Shown: in pieces, positions 17,632 through 25,759 of the stretch | Layout: the number at the start of each line of letters is the position of its first letter | How positions within the stretch are numbered: position 1 is the first letter of the stretch | NCBI GenBank assembly: GCA_041743485.1 | Contig: JBGTMR010000167.1 | Coordinates: forward strand, 19,443 to 83,442 | Length of the DNA: 64,000 nucleotides | Direction: 5' to 3' | DNA from: JANDLT01 sp041743485 | Lineage (GTDB): Bacteria; Acidobacteriota; Blastocatellia; Pyrinomonadales; Pyrinomonadaceae | Notes under the pieces: generated by a model | Told to the model about the DNA's origin: nothing | The model's input: only the letters and a program-made list of their open reading frames with translations | The model's database searches: none | Made by a program: the position numbers and the translations under genes

Positions 17632-18659
17632 CGAGCATTCAACATCATTCTTCGTCAATCGAAATGATGGAGCCTCTCCGCGACAATCACCGCCGCGTCA
17701 TCTCGTACCTGCGCGTCTCCGTCACCGACCGCTGTAACTTCCGCTGCACATACTGTATGCCGGCGAGAGGCGTGTCGTTCGTGGACAGGGATGCGTTGCT
17801 CACATTTGAGGAGATCGAGCGCGTGGCGCGGGTCGGCATGGGGTTGGGACTGACCAAGATTCGCTTGACCGGCGGCGAGCCCTGTGTGAGACGCGACCTG
17901 CCGCGACTCGTCGGAATGCTGGCGTCCTTAAACGGCCTCCGCGAGTTGGCGATGACGACGAACGCTTCGCGCCTCGGAGAACTAGCCGAGCCTCTGAAAC
18001 ACGCGGGTCTTGGTCGCGTTAACATCTCGCTCGACACGTTACGGCGGGAACGCGCGCTAAAGATCGCGCGTCGCGATGTATTCGATGACGTGATGCGCGG
18101 CGTCGAAGAAGTGGTGAGAGTTGGGTTGATGCCGCTCAAGTTCAACTGCGTCGCGATGCGCGGGGTGAACGACGACGAGTTGTGTGAGCTTGCCTTATTC
18201 GCACATCAAGCGGGAGGCGAGATGCGTTTCATCGAATACATGCCGATGGGACAGGCGCGCCTCGACGAAAGAAATAAGACGATTACGGCGGCGGAGATGC
18301 TCGCCCGCCTGCGGGAACGCTTCGACTTCGTGCCCGACACCGAAGGCTCGTGCGCGGGCGACCCGGCGCGCGGCTATGTGTGCCGTCGCACGGCGGCGCG
18401 CGTCGGCTTCATCACGTCGATGTCGGATCACTTCTGCGGCGGTTGTAATCGTATGCGATTAACGGCGGAAGGGGCTTTGCGCCCGTGTCTGCACCAGAAC
18501 GCGGAGGTCGATGTAAGAAGCGTCTTGCGCGGCGGCGGGACAGACGATGACGTGGCTGACGCCTTCTACCGGGCGGCGCAACTCAAATGGGCTGGGCACC
18601 ATATGAATGCGTTCGTGCCGATCTACAGCCGCAGGGAGATGGTCAGCTTAGGCGGTTGA
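17628..18659 (+). CDS. moaA: GTP 3',8-cyclase MoaA
   Basis: MoaA is the radical SAM enzyme that starts molybdopterin biosynthesis from GTP. The N-terminal cluster motif C-N-F-R-C-T-Y-C is present near residue 38, and the second cluster motif C-G-G-C-N-R-M-R with a third Cys 13 residues later (L-R-P-C) near residue 270. The chain ends in Gly-Gly, which is conserved and functionally important in MoaA. The start overlaps the xdhC stop (ATGA), showing translational coupling; this ties cofactor synthesis to cofactor loading. Length (343) is normal. Confidence 0.95.
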   Translation: MTSIQHHSSSIEMMEPLRDNHRRVISYLRVSVTDRCNFRCTYCMPARGVSFVDRDALLTFEEIERVARVGMGLGLTKIRLTGGEPCVRRDLPRLVGMLASLNGLRELAMTTNASRLGELAEPLKHAGLGRVNISLDTLRRERALKIARRDVFDDVMRGVEEVVRVGLMPLKFNCVAMRGVNDDELCELALFAHQAGGEMRFIEYMPMGQARLDERNKTITAAEMLARLRERFDFVPDTEGSCAGDPARGYVCRRTAARVGFITSMSDHFCGGCNRMRLTAEGALRPCLHQNAEVDVRSVLRGGGTDDDVADAFYRAAQLKWAGHHMNAFVPIYSRREMVSLGG

Positions 18660-18682
18660 TACGCGAGTCGGAGGAGAACGAG

Positions 18683-18787
18683 ATGGACAAGATAAGAACT
18701 TACGGAGCGGATTGGTGTCACCACACAACGACCGTGAAATCGCACGCTACGTCATTCAACCGCTTGAAGCGCACAGTGCTGAATTGA
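18683..18787 (+). pseudogene. Possible truncated glutaredoxin/thioredoxin-like start
   Basis: A strong GGAGGAG box (18670-18676) precedes ATG 18683, and the first residues (M-D-K-I-R-T-Y-G-A-D-W-C) resemble the first strand and active-site Cys of glutaredoxin-like proteins. After the Cys the similarity is lost and the frame stops after 34 codons. It looks like the broken 5' end of a gene that once followed moaA. The evidence is a short resemblance only. Confidence 0.3.
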
Positions 18788-18864
18788 AAACAGCTTATAG
18801 GCAGATCGCGAAGTTCAGGTTGAAGGCGCGAGCACGCCTTCGCCTTTCGCGGGTGCCGGGTAGG

Positions 18865-19083
18865 TCAGTCCGTCCCGATCATTACATCGCTCGCTTTGAC
18901 GACCGCATAAACATCTTTGCCTTCCGTCAGCCCGAGTCGCTCGGCTGATTCTTTGGTGATGATCGAGACGACTTCCACGCCGTTGGCTACTTCGACCACG
19001 ACCTCGGTGTTGACCGCGCCGACCGTGACTTGTTTGATTCGACCCTTAAGTGAGTTGCGCGCACTGATGTTCATACCTGCCAT
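18865..19083 (-). CDS. mop: Mop-domain molybdopterin/molybdate-binding protein (molbindin-like)
   Basis: This 72-residue protein is a single Mop/TOBE domain: N-x-S-A-R-N-S-L-K-G-R-I near the start, a V-E-V-V-S-I-I-T-K-E-S-A middle, and V-Y-A-V-V-K-A-S-D-V at the end. Such molbindins bind molybdate oligomerically and buffer the cell's supply. GGGAAG stands 5 bp before ATG 19083. The gene is convergent with moaA. Its upstream DNA is cut off by the IS6-family element whose end lies at 19094, so its original promoter is gone; transcription may now come from the co-directional transposase. Confidence 0.88.
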   Translation of the reverse strand: MAGMNISARNSLKGRIKQVTVGAVNTEVVVEVANGVEVVSIITKESAERLGLTEGKDVYAVVKASDVMIGTD

Positions 19084-19093
19084 TGATCTTCCC

Positions 19094-19934
19094 GGCAGTG
19101 TTGCAAAGATTGATTTAGGGAAGCGAAGGCTCTAACTTGCCCGGTGCTAGGCAGCGATCTGGAAGAGTGATGCGAGGAACTTTGCCTGACCCTTTGCATC
19201 CTCACCGCTTAATCTTTTGACCTGACCTTTACGAACCATGTTCATCGCTTCTATGCCGTCTATCGTTCTTTGCGCAGTGCCGAACGTCTTGAAGCACTGT
19301 GCTGCTCGCGTACGCTTTTTAACGAAGCGGTGATCTTGTTCGATGATGTTATTGAGATATTTGACTCCCCTCAACTTGCAATCGAAGGGCAAGATTTTAT
19401 CGTGCTGTGAAGCAGCGAAAGCATCGGGGTAAGATGCGTTCTTGTCTGTGTTGATCGAGAATGGCAAGCGACGATGATCTGCTCTCATCATCTTCTTGAA
19501 GAAGCGTTTTGCTGCACAAACATCACGCTTTGCCGAAAGCATGAATTCAATTGTATTACCTTCTTTATCAACTGCACGGTACAGAAACTTACAAATCTTA
19601 CCAACCTTTATATATGTCTCATCAACTCTGTATGATGTGCCGCTCATCTTCAGGTAAGGTCGGATGCGCTTATTAATTTCGGGGGCATACCGCTGCACCC
19701 ATCTGAAGATCGTTGAATGATGAACAGATAGTCCGCGCTCACTCATCATCTCTGCGAGGTCACGATAGGAAAGTTGATACCTGCAGTACCAGCGCACACA
19801 GAGCAAGATGATCTCGGGTTCAAAATGTCGCCACTTGAAGAGGTTGGTAGTGCGCTTCATTGATCAAGACCTCGAGTTGAAAGTTGAACCAAGGAGACGC
19901 GATTTTAGCTGAAATCAATTGTTGCAACACAACC
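19094..19934 (-). mobile_element. IS6-family insertion sequence (841 bp)
   Basis: The ends are imperfect inverted repeats: GGCAGTGTTGCAAAGATTGA at 19094 and, read inward on the other strand from 19934, GGTTGTGTTGCAACAATTGA; 19 of 23 outer positions agree. The consensus resembles IS26-type GGC-x-x-TGTTGCAAA ends, and the length is typical of the IS6 family. Flanking octamers (ATCTTCCC left, GGTGGTGC right) do not match, so there is no target duplication, as expected when an IS6 element has mediated a deletion or recombined with another copy. It truncates the integrase gene on its right. Confidence 0.85.
19147..19860 (-). CDS. IS6-family DDE transposase
   Basis: The 237-residue transposase has an N-terminal helix-turn-helix region (Y-R-D-L-A-E-M-M-S-E-R-G-L-S-V-H-H-S-T). 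The DDE catalytic core shows Asp in Y-R-V-D-E-T-Y-I-K-V, Asp in I-N-T-D-K-N-A-S-Y-P, and Glu in N-I-I-E-Q-D-H-R. This spacing and the W-V-Q-R-Y-A-P-E start of the core are standard for IS6/IS26. The gene is complete and fills the element, so it is probably active. It catalyses replicative cointegrate formation. Confidence 0.95.
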   Translation of the reverse strand: MKRTTNLFKWRHFEPEIILLCVRWYCRYQLSYRDLAEMMSERGLSVHHSTIFRWVQRYAPEINKRIRPYLKMSGTSYRVDETYIKVGKICKFLYRAVDKEGNTIEFMLSAKRDVCAAKRFFKKMMRADHRRLPFSINTDKNASYPDAFAASQHDKILPFDCKLRGVKYLNNIIEQDHRFVKKRTRAAQCFKTFGTAQRTIDGIEAMNMVRKGQVKRLSGEDAKGQAKFLASLFQIAA

Positions 19935-20740
19935 GGTGGTGCCGCCTTTCTCAATCACAGAAAGTTCGCGTCGCTTCCAATCGACATCCGCCAAGTTCAA
20001 ATGACACACGGCAGCACGTCGCATCCCCGTTTCGATCAGCGCATAGACGACGGCGCGATTGCGAAACGGGCGGTACGTCTTATTCATGGGACGTTCCGCA
20101 TTCTTGTAACGACTACGGTCGCGCGAGCGTCCGCCCGTCTCCACCAACAGGCGGCGGGCGGTGTCAGGAATTTTGTGTAATTGGTTTGCTAAGTATTTGA
20201 TTCTATTGAGCCGAGATTTTGATTTACACAAAATTCCTGACACCCTCCAGCGGCGTCGAGCATCTTCCGTCGCTCTGCCGGTGTCAGCGCGCGTTCAATC
20301 TCTAATCCGATGCCGACGGGCTGCAACTTAATCTTCGCCATCGGGTCACCGAGCGGAAACGGTCTTATCCTATGCACCCACTTGGCAAACGTCTTCAGGT
20401 GCGACATGACGCGGTTGATCGTGCGGTCGTTCCATCGCCGCTCACCTTCAACCTTCGTCCGCCTGAGATAGTCCTGAAAACTCTTCGACAAGCGCGGCGA
20501 CCACCTGACACGCTCGTTCGAACCTTCTTGCTCCATCAAATAGTCAAGGAAGAGTTGCAGGTCGCGGTGTTGCACCTTACGGGAAGATTCTCCGGTCGTA
20601 ACCTCGAAACGAAAGTATTGCTCCAGCCACCACAGCACGGTGTCCGGCAAGCCCGCCTCGATGCGAATCAACGCTTTTTCACCCTCTGTATTCTTTCGCG
20701 CAACGATTTGCCGTGTTTCACGCGCACGTTTTCCTGCCAT
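19935..20740 (-). pseudogene. Tyrosine recombinase/integrase, interrupted and truncated
   Basis: Reading leftward from ATG 20740, the first 165 codons encode an N-terminal core-binding domain ending L-T-P-A-E-R-R-K-M-L-D-A-A. The frame is then broken by an 83-bp insertion (20161-20243). It resumes with R-R-L-L-V-E-T-G-G and the start of the catalytic domain, including the first catalytic Arg region (A-L-I-E-T-G-M-R-R-A-A-V). It ends inside the IS6 element, which supplies an artificial stop. The C-terminal H-x-x-R and Tyr motifs are lost, so it is dead. It probably marks the old edge of an integrative element. Confidence 0.85.
20161..20243. mobile_element. 83-bp MITE-like element with perfect 20-bp inverted ends
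   Basis: GTGTCAGGAATTTTGTGTAA at 20161-20180 is exactly reverse-complemented at 20224-20243. The 43-bp interior has no coding capacity. The ends look like those of mutator-type (IS256) insertion sequences, so this is probably a non-autonomous derivative mobilised in trans. No clear target duplication is visible in the flanks. It splits the integrase reading frame. Confidence 0.8.
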
Positions 20741-20922
20741 TTACCTACACCTCATTTCTCAATCTCCACAAATCAATGCACGAAAGATACCTTTCAAGTA
20801 ATGATTTGCGGATGGTCATCGCTGGATTGTCGCGCATTCTTTACATTCGTCCGAGTAGTTGGATAAGCGGAAAATTATTCAGCTACTTGCCAACGGAATC
20901 TTTTCCGCACGAGAGGCAATCC

Positions 20923-21501
20923 TCAAGCGGCGCGTTCTGTGCATTCGGCTGTCAACAAGTGGTAGGCGTTATTGATCTCGGACATTTTGCGAGTATCACC
21001 GCCCGCATCCGGGTGATACATCTTCGCCAACGCTCGGTAAGCCGCCCGGACGAGTGGTAGCGGGGCTCCGGGTCGTAAGTACAAAGTGTCGTAAGCCTCC
21101 GCAATCAATATCTCGATAGCGGGGGCGAGGTCACGAGGTCTATGACCCCGGTGACGTTCTTGCCGGTGATGTTTCTTCTGATGGGGGTTTGTTTGAGACG
21201 CTTCGTTCGTCTTTTCGGCTTCATCAGCCGTCGTCCGCTCACCGCCCGGAGGCACTTGCGTGTCGAAGCTGACATCGGCTTTATACAGGTTTCGCATCGC
21301 CGCGAGGTAACGCTCCAAGTGTTCGTTGCCGCCACCGTTAATCACCCAGCATCTTTGGACAAAGTCGAACTTGCGATGGAGGGAGGGAATCGCTGCTTTG
21401 AAAGCGGCGAGCGTGGCGGCGAAGGTCTCCTCATCAACGCACTTGATCTTGAGTGCCCAATCGTCGTCGCTTTGCCGGGTCAAATGGATGTTGAGATGCA
21501 C
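20923..21501 (-). CDS. J-domain (DnaJ-like) protein
   Basis: The C-terminal 65 residues form a J domain: A-Y-R-A-L-A-K-M-Y-H-P-D-A-G-G-D holds the H-P-D tripeptide that stimulates an Hsp70. The N-terminal ~90 residues resemble a small alpha/beta domain with W-V-I-N-G-G-G near its end, joined by a charged His/Lys-rich linker. GTG 21501 is preceded by GGAGG (9 bp spacing); a TTG at 21543 would add 14 residues. Such small J proteins are common on plasmids and integrative elements, where their role is not known. It lies between a dead integrase and an HNH-helicase gene, all on the minus strand. Confidence 0.75.
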   Translation of the reverse strand: MHLNIHLTRQSDDDWALKIKCVDEETFAATLAAFKAAIPSLHRKFDFVQRCWVINGGGNEHLERYLAAMRNLYKADVSFDTQVPPGGERTTADEAEKTNEASQTNPHQKKHHRQERHRGHRPRDLAPAIEILIAEAYDTLYLRPGAPLPLVRAAYRALAKMYHPDAGGDTRKMSEINNAYHLLTAECTERAA

Positions 21502-21543
21502 GCCGATCACCCTCCACTTAGTAGATCGCAGGGATACTGCCAA

Positions 21544-21910
21544 GTGCTAATCATCTTACCGTTTGGCGGTGTGTCATGCCAACAAATTTATATCAGGTGA
21601 TTTAGATTAGAGCGGACACCGTCTGTTCTCACTTGGACGCAGGCAGCTTTCAATCCAAGCGCAACGAATTAAACCGCTTCTGGTTGCGGTGTGAAATTGA
21701 ATGCTTTCAGTTTGAAAGCAAATAGTGATGAAGCGTTCTCCGCGTTGCCGACGCGCTCGGCGGCTCCGGTCATCTCGACGTTGCCGGGCGCGCCAGCATG
21801 TTGATGAATGGGCAACCTCCGAGACGTTCGACGCTCTTCCGCCGTGATCTTGCACACCGATGCGGAGCAACTCGAGACCTTTCATCATCACAACTCTTGG
21901 GTACTTGGAT
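21544..21910. other. Intergenic stretch
   Basis: About 370 bp between the J-domain gene and the stop of the HNH-helicase gene. Open frames here are short and lack ribosome sites. I see no hairpin, repeat or RNA gene. Confidence 0.4.
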
Positions 21911-24049
21911 TCAGTAATTGGACGCTTGGGAACTTCTCGGTCGCCGTCGGTAGATTTCGCCGATGCGCTGTGTGATCCAGCGCAGCTTGCGTTCGAGTTC
22001 GGCGACACTCGCCTTTTCCGAACGACTGCCGCCCTGCACGTTGATCCATTCGTTATGAATGATGAACGGGCGCACACCGCTTAATCCGGCGAGACGCGAT
22101 GTGGCTTTCTGAATTAGTTGCCGTAACTCACGCCGCTGTTGATAAACGGGTAAGTCGCTCAAGTGCGGCATTGTCGGAGCAGAGCTTTGATCGTCCGCCC
22201 CGGAAACTTCCAAACTCGAGAACAGCGGCAACACACCGAGTCGTCCCGCCTCGTCACGCAGCAACACGGCGAGCTGTTCGGGCGCAACCCTGATGTCGTG
22301 CCGGCGCGCGAGTTCGGCGGCGTGGGCGAGTTCTTCGGGCGGCAGTTGCGCTCCGTCGTAGATGACTTCGCCTAGGTGCGGCACGGCGGAAATCGGTAGG
22401 AAGACACCGTCCGCCCGCTCGACTTCGCGCTTCCCGTCGCCGCCCAAAGCGACATCGTTGAGCGCATCATTCGCGTCGTTGGCAGCGAGACTCCGTTCGC
22501 GCAACTCAGCCGCTTGCGAGAGCACATGCGCGCGCTCTTCCTTGATGCGCCGGGCGTACTCAAGTAACGAATCGAACGCCGGAATGTAGAGCGCGGCAGG
22601 TTGGTCTTCAATACCGGGTATCATGCGGATAAACCGCCCGCAAACCTGCAAGAAAAACAGATCGCTGTTGACGATCCCCGATGCCCAGACGCCGACGCGC
22701 AATCGCGGGATGTCCACACCTTCGGAGATCATCTTAACGGCGATGATCCAACGGGCATTCCCAACGGCGAACCCGCGCAGCTTACTGGCAGCCGCCGGGT
22801 CATTCGAGATCACCAGCACAGGGACGCTGCCTGTCACTTCCTCGACGACACGGACAAGGCTTTCGGCGTGACGCTGGTCGAGGGCGAGCAGCAAGCCGCC
22901 AGCGTCGGCGTGCCCTTCGTCACGCATTTGTGTTAGGCGACGGTCGGCTTGGCGGATGACGCCGCGCAGCCACTCTGTGGTCGGCGTGTAGGCGGTGTAC
23001 ATTCGTTCGCGTGCTTTGCCGCCACCGAGTTGATCGGTAATGTTTCTGGTTTCACGCTCGCCGTCCCGGCTGTACCACTCGCAAAGCCCGCTGACGGAGG
23101 CGAAGTACAACGGTCGGCAGATGCCGTCACGCAAGGCTTCCGTGTAGGAATAAGAGAAGTCACCGACCGACTCGCCCGCTTCGTAACGCACGAATGGAAT
23201 CAGCGAGTTGTCGAGGCGAAACGGCGTGCCGGAGATGAGTAACCGGCGGTAGGCGCGCTTGAAGGCTTCCTTGAGTGCTCTGCCCCACCGTAGTTCCTCA
23301 GCCGCGTGATGCACTTCGTCGAAGATGACGAGGGTGCGTTCCTCGGCGCACATCAAGGCGAAGACGAGCGGGGCGGAAGCGACCTGCGCGTAGGTGACAA
23401 CCGCGCCGTGAAAGTCAGATGCGAGCCGACAAGCACTGTTCTCGAAGTGTGGGTCGAGGTGCAAGCCGACGATGTTGGCGGCATCGGCGATCTGTTGTCG
23501 CAGAGGCTCGGTCGGAACGACGATCAGGATGCGTGTCGCCCGCCCCGTCCTAACCTCTTCGTGTGCACACCGCAGTGCCATCATGGTTTTGCCGGTGGCG
23601 GGGAAGGCGACGACGAGAAAGTTTTCGACATCGGAGGCGAGCCACGCTTCAAAAGCACGTTGCTGCCACGGACGTAGGATGACATGCTCTCTCCAAGGCG
23701 CGATGGTACAGGGAGTTTGCGCGGCACTCAGCTTCTTTTGTACTGCCGGTGCGCTAACGCCGCGGGTGGCGGAAGAGGTCTCATCGCGTTTATTATTGCG
23801 CGCATAAGATTCCGCGCCAGATGGTAATGAATTGAGGTTTGTGTCTTGGTACACTTTAACTCCCTTTTTTCGGTTACATGGTGGGCAGAGTGCCTGCCCG
23901 TTCTCGATAGTGGTTTCGCCGCCGCGCGAACGCGGGTATTTGTGATCGCCGTGCCAGCCGGGCGCGAGTTGTTTGTCGCAAAGACGGCAACAACCGTTTG
24001 CGTAAGCGAACATCGCGACGCGTTCCTCTGTTGTAAAGTTCCTGCTCAT
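21911..24049 (-). CDS. HNH nuclease - SF2 helicase fusion, candidate defence protein
   Basis: The 712-residue protein starts with an HNH domain (about 1-65): C-R-L-C-D and C-P-P-C-N-R zinc pairs around G-D-H-K-Y-P-R-S-R-G-G. A superfamily 2 helicase core follows at about 125-480: Walker A F-P-A-T-G-K-T, motif II F-D-E-V-H-H, motif III S-G-T-P, and motif VI Q-V-C-G-R-F-I-R. The C-terminal ~200 residues are helical and unassigned. SF2 plus nuclease fusions are typical of phage-restriction proteins, and the setting supports that, but the role is inferred. A divergent XRE regulator starts 133 bp away. The frame appears intact. Confidence 0.82.
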   Translation of the reverse strand: MSRNFTTEERVAMFAYANGCCRLCDKQLAPGWHGDHKYPRSRGGETTIENGQALCPPCNRKKGVKVYQDTNLNSLPSGAESYARNNKRDETSSATRGVSAPAVQKKLSAAQTPCTIAPWREHVILRPWQQRAFEAWLASDVENFLVVAFPATGKTMMALRCAHEEVRTGRATRILIVVPTEPLRQQIADAANIVGLHLDPHFENSACRLASDFHGAVVTYAQVASAPLVFALMCAEERTLVIFDEVHHAAEELRWGRALKEAFKRAYRRLLISGTPFRLDNSLIPFVRYEAGESVGDFSYSYTEALRDGICRPLYFASVSGLCEWYSRDGERETRNITDQLGGGKARERMYTAYTPTTEWLRGVIRQADRRLTQMRDEGHADAGGLLLALDQRHAESLVRVVEEVTGSVPVLVISNDPAAASKLRGFAVGNARWIIAVKMISEGVDIPRLRVGVWASGIVNSDLFFLQVCGRFIRMIPGIEDQPAALYIPAFDSLLEYARRIKEERAHVLSQAAELRERSLAANDANDALNDVALGGDGKREVERADGVFLPISAVPHLGEVIYDGAQLPPEELAHAAELARRHDIRVAPEQLAVLLRDEAGRLGVLPLFSSLEVSGADDQSSAPTMPHLSDLPVYQQRRELRQLIQKATSRLAGLSGVRPFIIHNEWINVQGGSRSEKASVAELERKLRWITQRIGEIYRRRPRSSQASNY

Positions 24050-24182
24050 GAGTACTGAGTAGTCGCAGTCAACATCGAGTATCAGAATAAGACTATAACA
24101 ATATGACTACTACGTGGGGAATATACAGAAGTGCATAGCAGTATGCAAGTCGCCTAAAAATTAAGGCAGAAAGATTTGTAGA

Positions 24183-24395
24183 ATGGCGAAGATTAGACTT
24201 ACTGTGCGGGAAGTAATGGAGCAAAAAGGAGTGAAAAATCCCTTCGATCTCTCTAATAGAACCGGACTGAATTATGCTGTTTGTTACAGAATGTGGCAGG
24301 GTGAGCAACAAAGAGTTGACCTAAAAATTCTTGCGCGCTTGTGTGAGGTGTTTAATGTAAAGCCGGCACAATTTCTTGAGTATTTACCCGAATAA
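24183..24395 (+). CDS. Small XRE/Cro-type DNA-binding protein
   Basis: The 70-residue protein is one helix-turn-helix domain: L-T-V-R-E-V-M-E-Q-K-G, then F-D-L-S-N-R-T-G-L-N-Y-A-V-C-Y-R-M-W-Q-G, ending I-L-A-R-L-C-E-V-F-N-V-K-P. It resembles the short Cro/CI-like HTH_26 class. It is divergent from the HNH-helicase gene with a 133-bp shared AT-rich promoter region, so it probably controls that gene and itself. Confidence 0.8.
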   Translation: MAKIRLTVREVMEQKGVKNPFDLSNRTGLNYAVCYRMWQGEQQRVDLKILARLCEVFNVKPAQFLEYLPE

Positions 24396-24430
24396 CCTTT
24401 CGAGGATTTGAGCTAAGGAATGAAACTAAA

Positions 24431-24781
24431 TTAATCCCGCTTTGGATTTGGGGAATGCTTAGGCGCAGGGTTTTGTGTGGCTTTTATCCCACTATGTTTA
24501 GATTTACAAGGCAGTTTCTCTGGCAGGTCTAAAGAGTCATCGATGAGTACGTCGACATAGACACCTGCGGCATTGGCTATCAATAGCAACTGAGGCAGCG
24601 TCGGTTCTAAAATACCCCGTTCCCATTTAGACACGTAATCACGCTCGATCGTAGTATCTAATCCAAGATGCTTGATGAAGCCTCCTTGAGATAGTTCAAG
24701 CGTAGTCCGTACTTCACGCAGCTTGCTCGCTAATCTTTTTGGTTTTTCCCTCTTAAACTCGCCTTTAGATTCAGCCTGCAT
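24431..24781 (-). CDS. XRE-family transcriptional regulator
   Basis: The 116-residue protein carries an XRE helix-turn-helix at about 15-75 (L-A-S-K-L-R-E-V-R-T-T-L-E-L-S-Q, then D-Y-V-S-K-W-E-R-G-I-L-E-P-T-L). A Lys/Pro-rich disordered tail follows. ATG 24781 has GGAGG 11 bp upstream; the GTG at 24823 would add 14 residues. It is convergent with the small XRE gene. The target is unknown. Confidence 0.78.
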   Translation of the reverse strand: MQAESKGEFKREKPKRLASKLREVRTTLELSQGGFIKHLGLDTTIERDYVSKWERGILEPTLPQLLLIANAAGVYVDVLIDDSLDLPEKLPCKSKHSGIKATQNPAPKHSPNPKRD

Positions 24782-25057
24782 ATCCGAGATGCCCTCCGGA
24801 TAAACAGACTGAACGATTTTCACCCTTGTCTTTAGGGACGTACTTCCCTAAAATCCTACTGCTTGAACCAACTGCCAGGAGTGCATTGTTCGCGATCTCC
24901 CAAGCGACACCCATCATTTGAGATGTAGGGCGGCTACGCGCATTTACAGAAACGACGAATTATCAAAACTTACGAAACCAAAGCATAACAGGGGAGCGAA
25001 CCGTAGGGTAATGCACCACGCTCCGAATTCTCTTTCTATTTCACCATGGAGAACACG

Positions 25058-25483
25058 ATGACTACATCTGACCATCGCCGGGTGCTCGGCATCCTCCACT
25101 TAATTTACGGCACCGTCGCCGCACTCGCCATACTCGCTGGAGGGGTCGTGATAATCGCGAGCGTCGGTGTAACAGTCGCACTGCGCTACCTGCTGCCCGC
25201 GAGTGGTGGGTCGTGGTTCGCGGGCAGCGTACTGGTGCTGGAGATCGTACTTACCTTACTCATTATGCTGCTGACCGCCGTGCTCGCGCTGCCGTCATTG
25301 CTGACCGGCTACGCCTTGCTAAAAGGAAAGTCGTGGGCGCGCGGCAGTGCCTTCGTCGCGCTCGTCGTATTGTTTCTGACCGCTCCGGTCGGCACGTTAA
25401 TCAATTTGTTGTTCATCGGCTACACATTATGGTTTCTCTTTGGCGGCGGCATGCGAAGTAAAGAAATCGCCGCCGCGCCGTAG
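25058..25483 (+). CDS. Four-helix integral membrane protein of unknown function
   Basis: About 141 residues with four hydrophobic segments (about 10-40, 52-85, 95-110 and 112-130) separated by a short basic loop (K-G-K-S-W-A-R-G). ATG 25058 is preferred over ATG 25046 because GGAGA inside the longer reading lies 7 bp before it. I do not recognise the family. No neighbours are obviously linked. Confidence 0.65.
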   Translation: MTTSDHRRVLGILHLIYGTVAALAILAGGVVIIASVGVTVALRYLLPASGGSWFAGSVLVLEIVLTLLIMLLTAVLALPSLLTGYALLKGKSWARGSAFVALVVLFLTAPVGTLINLLFIGYTLWFLFGGGMRSKEIAAAP

Positions 25484-25510
25484 TTTGATTCGTGAGGTAT
25501 TGACGGTGTA

Positions 25511-25535
25511 CGCATGCGCGCTCGCTTCGCATGCG
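25511..25535. terminator. Hairpin after the membrane-protein gene
   Basis: CGCATGCG (25511-25518) pairs with CGCATGCG (25528-25535) around a 9-base loop. It lies 28 bp after the stop of the membrane-protein gene and could end its transcript, though no T-run follows. Confidence 0.35.
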
Positions 25536-25759
25536 CTCCCCGCTACGCTTATACAAAGTCCGAGATGTAAATCTTAGCTGTTACAGGTTGCAGTGGTCTG
25601 CTTAAAGAGCCGTGCCGGGTAGACTCGTCGTGCTTGCGAATCCTAGCTATTGATTAAACAGCGCATCAGGATTTGAATTCGAGGCAGATTATTGCTCTCT
25701 CCCCATCGGGTAATAACGCTTTTAAGTTTATGCAAAGCCCAATCGGGAGGAGCAGCAAC

